Below, in pieces: positions 63,504 to 64,000 of a stretch of 64,000 nt of DNA. Source of the DNA: an uncultured bacterium. GTDB lineage: Bacteria > Cyanobacteriota > Vampirovibrionia > Gastranaerophilales > Gastranaerophilaceae. Where the stretch lies: contig CANENE010000003.1 in assembly GCA_947428835.1 (NCBI GenBank), forward strand, positions 1 to 64,000. Reading direction: 5' to 3'. The position numbers and the translations under genes are program-made. Position 1 is the first letter of the stretch. Each line of letters begins with the position of its first letter. Under the pieces are notes generated by a model, which saw only the letters and a program-made list of their open reading frames with translations, did no database searches and had not been told where the DNA came from.

Positions 63504-64000
63504 TTAAACAATCCCTTCGCGGATTGCTTTAACTGCAGCTTGTGTTCTATCATCTACAACAAGCTTTTGTATAATATTGCAAACGTGTGCTTTTGAAGTA
63601 TGCTCTGAAATATGCAGCTCATCTGCTATCTGTTGATTAGATTTACCATCTACGACAAGCTTCAAAACCTCATATTCTCTGGCTGTAAGATTTGCGTGTG
63701 TGTTTTTAAAATTAGCCCTGCTTACTTGGGTATTTGGAACAACATTTGGGTTCAATTCTCTCAGTATTTGAACAACTTTTTTATCTATCCACATTGCCCC
63801 ATTTGAAACGGATTTTACTATCATATCTAAAAATTCAGAATTGATATCTTTCAAAATATAACCATAAATTCCCATTTTCATTGCTTTATTTATCACATGT
63901 TCATTTACGTGGCTTGTCAAAATAACAAATTTGACGCTTGGCTTTTGACTTATGACTTTTTCAATCAAATCCAAGCCGTTTATATCACCAAGCTCAAGGT
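63504..64000 (-). CDS. LuxR/NarL-type response regulator, N-terminus beyond the window
   Basis: At least 165 codons; the frame is open to the window edge, so the N-terminal receiver residues are missing. Visible receiver parts are LELGDINGLDLIEKV, VKFVILTSHVNE and GIYGYILKDI (the conserved Thr and Lys). The C-terminal HTH is LTAREYEVLKLVVDGKSNQQ followed by IADELHISEHTSKAHVCNI, typical of the NarL group. Its sensor kinase is not in the window. Confidence 0.87.
   Translation of the reverse strand, partial: LELGDINGLDLIEKVISQKPSVKFVILTSHVNEHVINKAMKMGIYGYILKDINSEFLDMIVKSVSNGAMWIDKKVVQILRELNPNVVPNTQVSRANFKNTHANLTAREYEVLKLVVDGKSNQQIADELHISEHTSKAHVCNIIQKLVVDDRTQAAVKAIREGIV

Overview
The window looks like chromosomal DNA of a low-GC, Gram-negative, fermenting gut bacterium. 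I think it most likely comes from a Gastranaerophilales/Melainabacteria-type non-photosynthetic cyanobacterial relative, but no rRNA is present to confirm this. Support comes from lipid A and LPS-export genes (lptC, lptA, lpxI, lpxB), a fused AdhE beside the redox repressor Rex, folate-dependent TrmFO, ispH next to an S1-domain protein gene, and several hypothetical proteins with no recognised family. No photosynthesis gene, prophage, transposase or CRISPR array is seen.

Layout. 1-1923: the 5' part of a giant prepilin-like gene (minus strand, cut by the window edge), divergent from an XRE regulator with an S24 peptidase-like domain. 1976-4233: a DUF151 nuclease, a DUF1858 protein, tRNA-Leu and a HEAT-repeat protein. 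4336-15711 (mostly minus): pepA, trmFO, an FtsB-like protein, asparaginase, a GspE-N-like protein, two tandem amino-acid permeases, glyQ, a DAHP synthase gene, and rnhA (plus). 15823-28427: rimO, a MerR regulator, an HI0933-family flavoprotein, folK, ftsH, a zinc-ribbon membrane protein, rmuC, a YbaK protein, hypothetical genes and a NavAb-like sodium channel. 28519-36184: initiator tRNA, small membrane or secreted proteins, then the envelope run lptC-lptA-lpxI-lpxB-pgsA-trmL-nnrD and a phosphodiester glycosidase-like protein. 36185-36821 is a gene-free stretch with a candidate small RNA and a palindromic repeat. 36822-40372 is a second, complete copy of the prepilin-like/XRE module. 40356-54675: an orphan OLD-type TOPRIM protein, deoB, a PLP decarboxylase, ligA, a SIMPL protein, a SWIM-Snf2 helicase, two tandem unknown paralogs, an S1-domain protein and ispH. 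54840-64000: a class II aldolase, thiC, a uridine-kinase-like protein, tRNA-Gln, a three-gene unknown operon, adhE, rex, a rhodanese and a LuxR-type response regulator (partial).

Two points stand out. First, two homologous loci about 38 kb apart each pair a divergent XRE regulator with a very large, cysteine-rich, pilin-headed surface protein built from DUF1566-like repeats; they share a 56-nt identical run and small promoter motifs. Second, about a dozen genes have a -10 hexamer ending 6-7 nt before the ATG, often with a -35 box 17 nt further upstream. This predicts leaderless mRNAs, alongside other genes that have normal Shine-Dalgarno sites.
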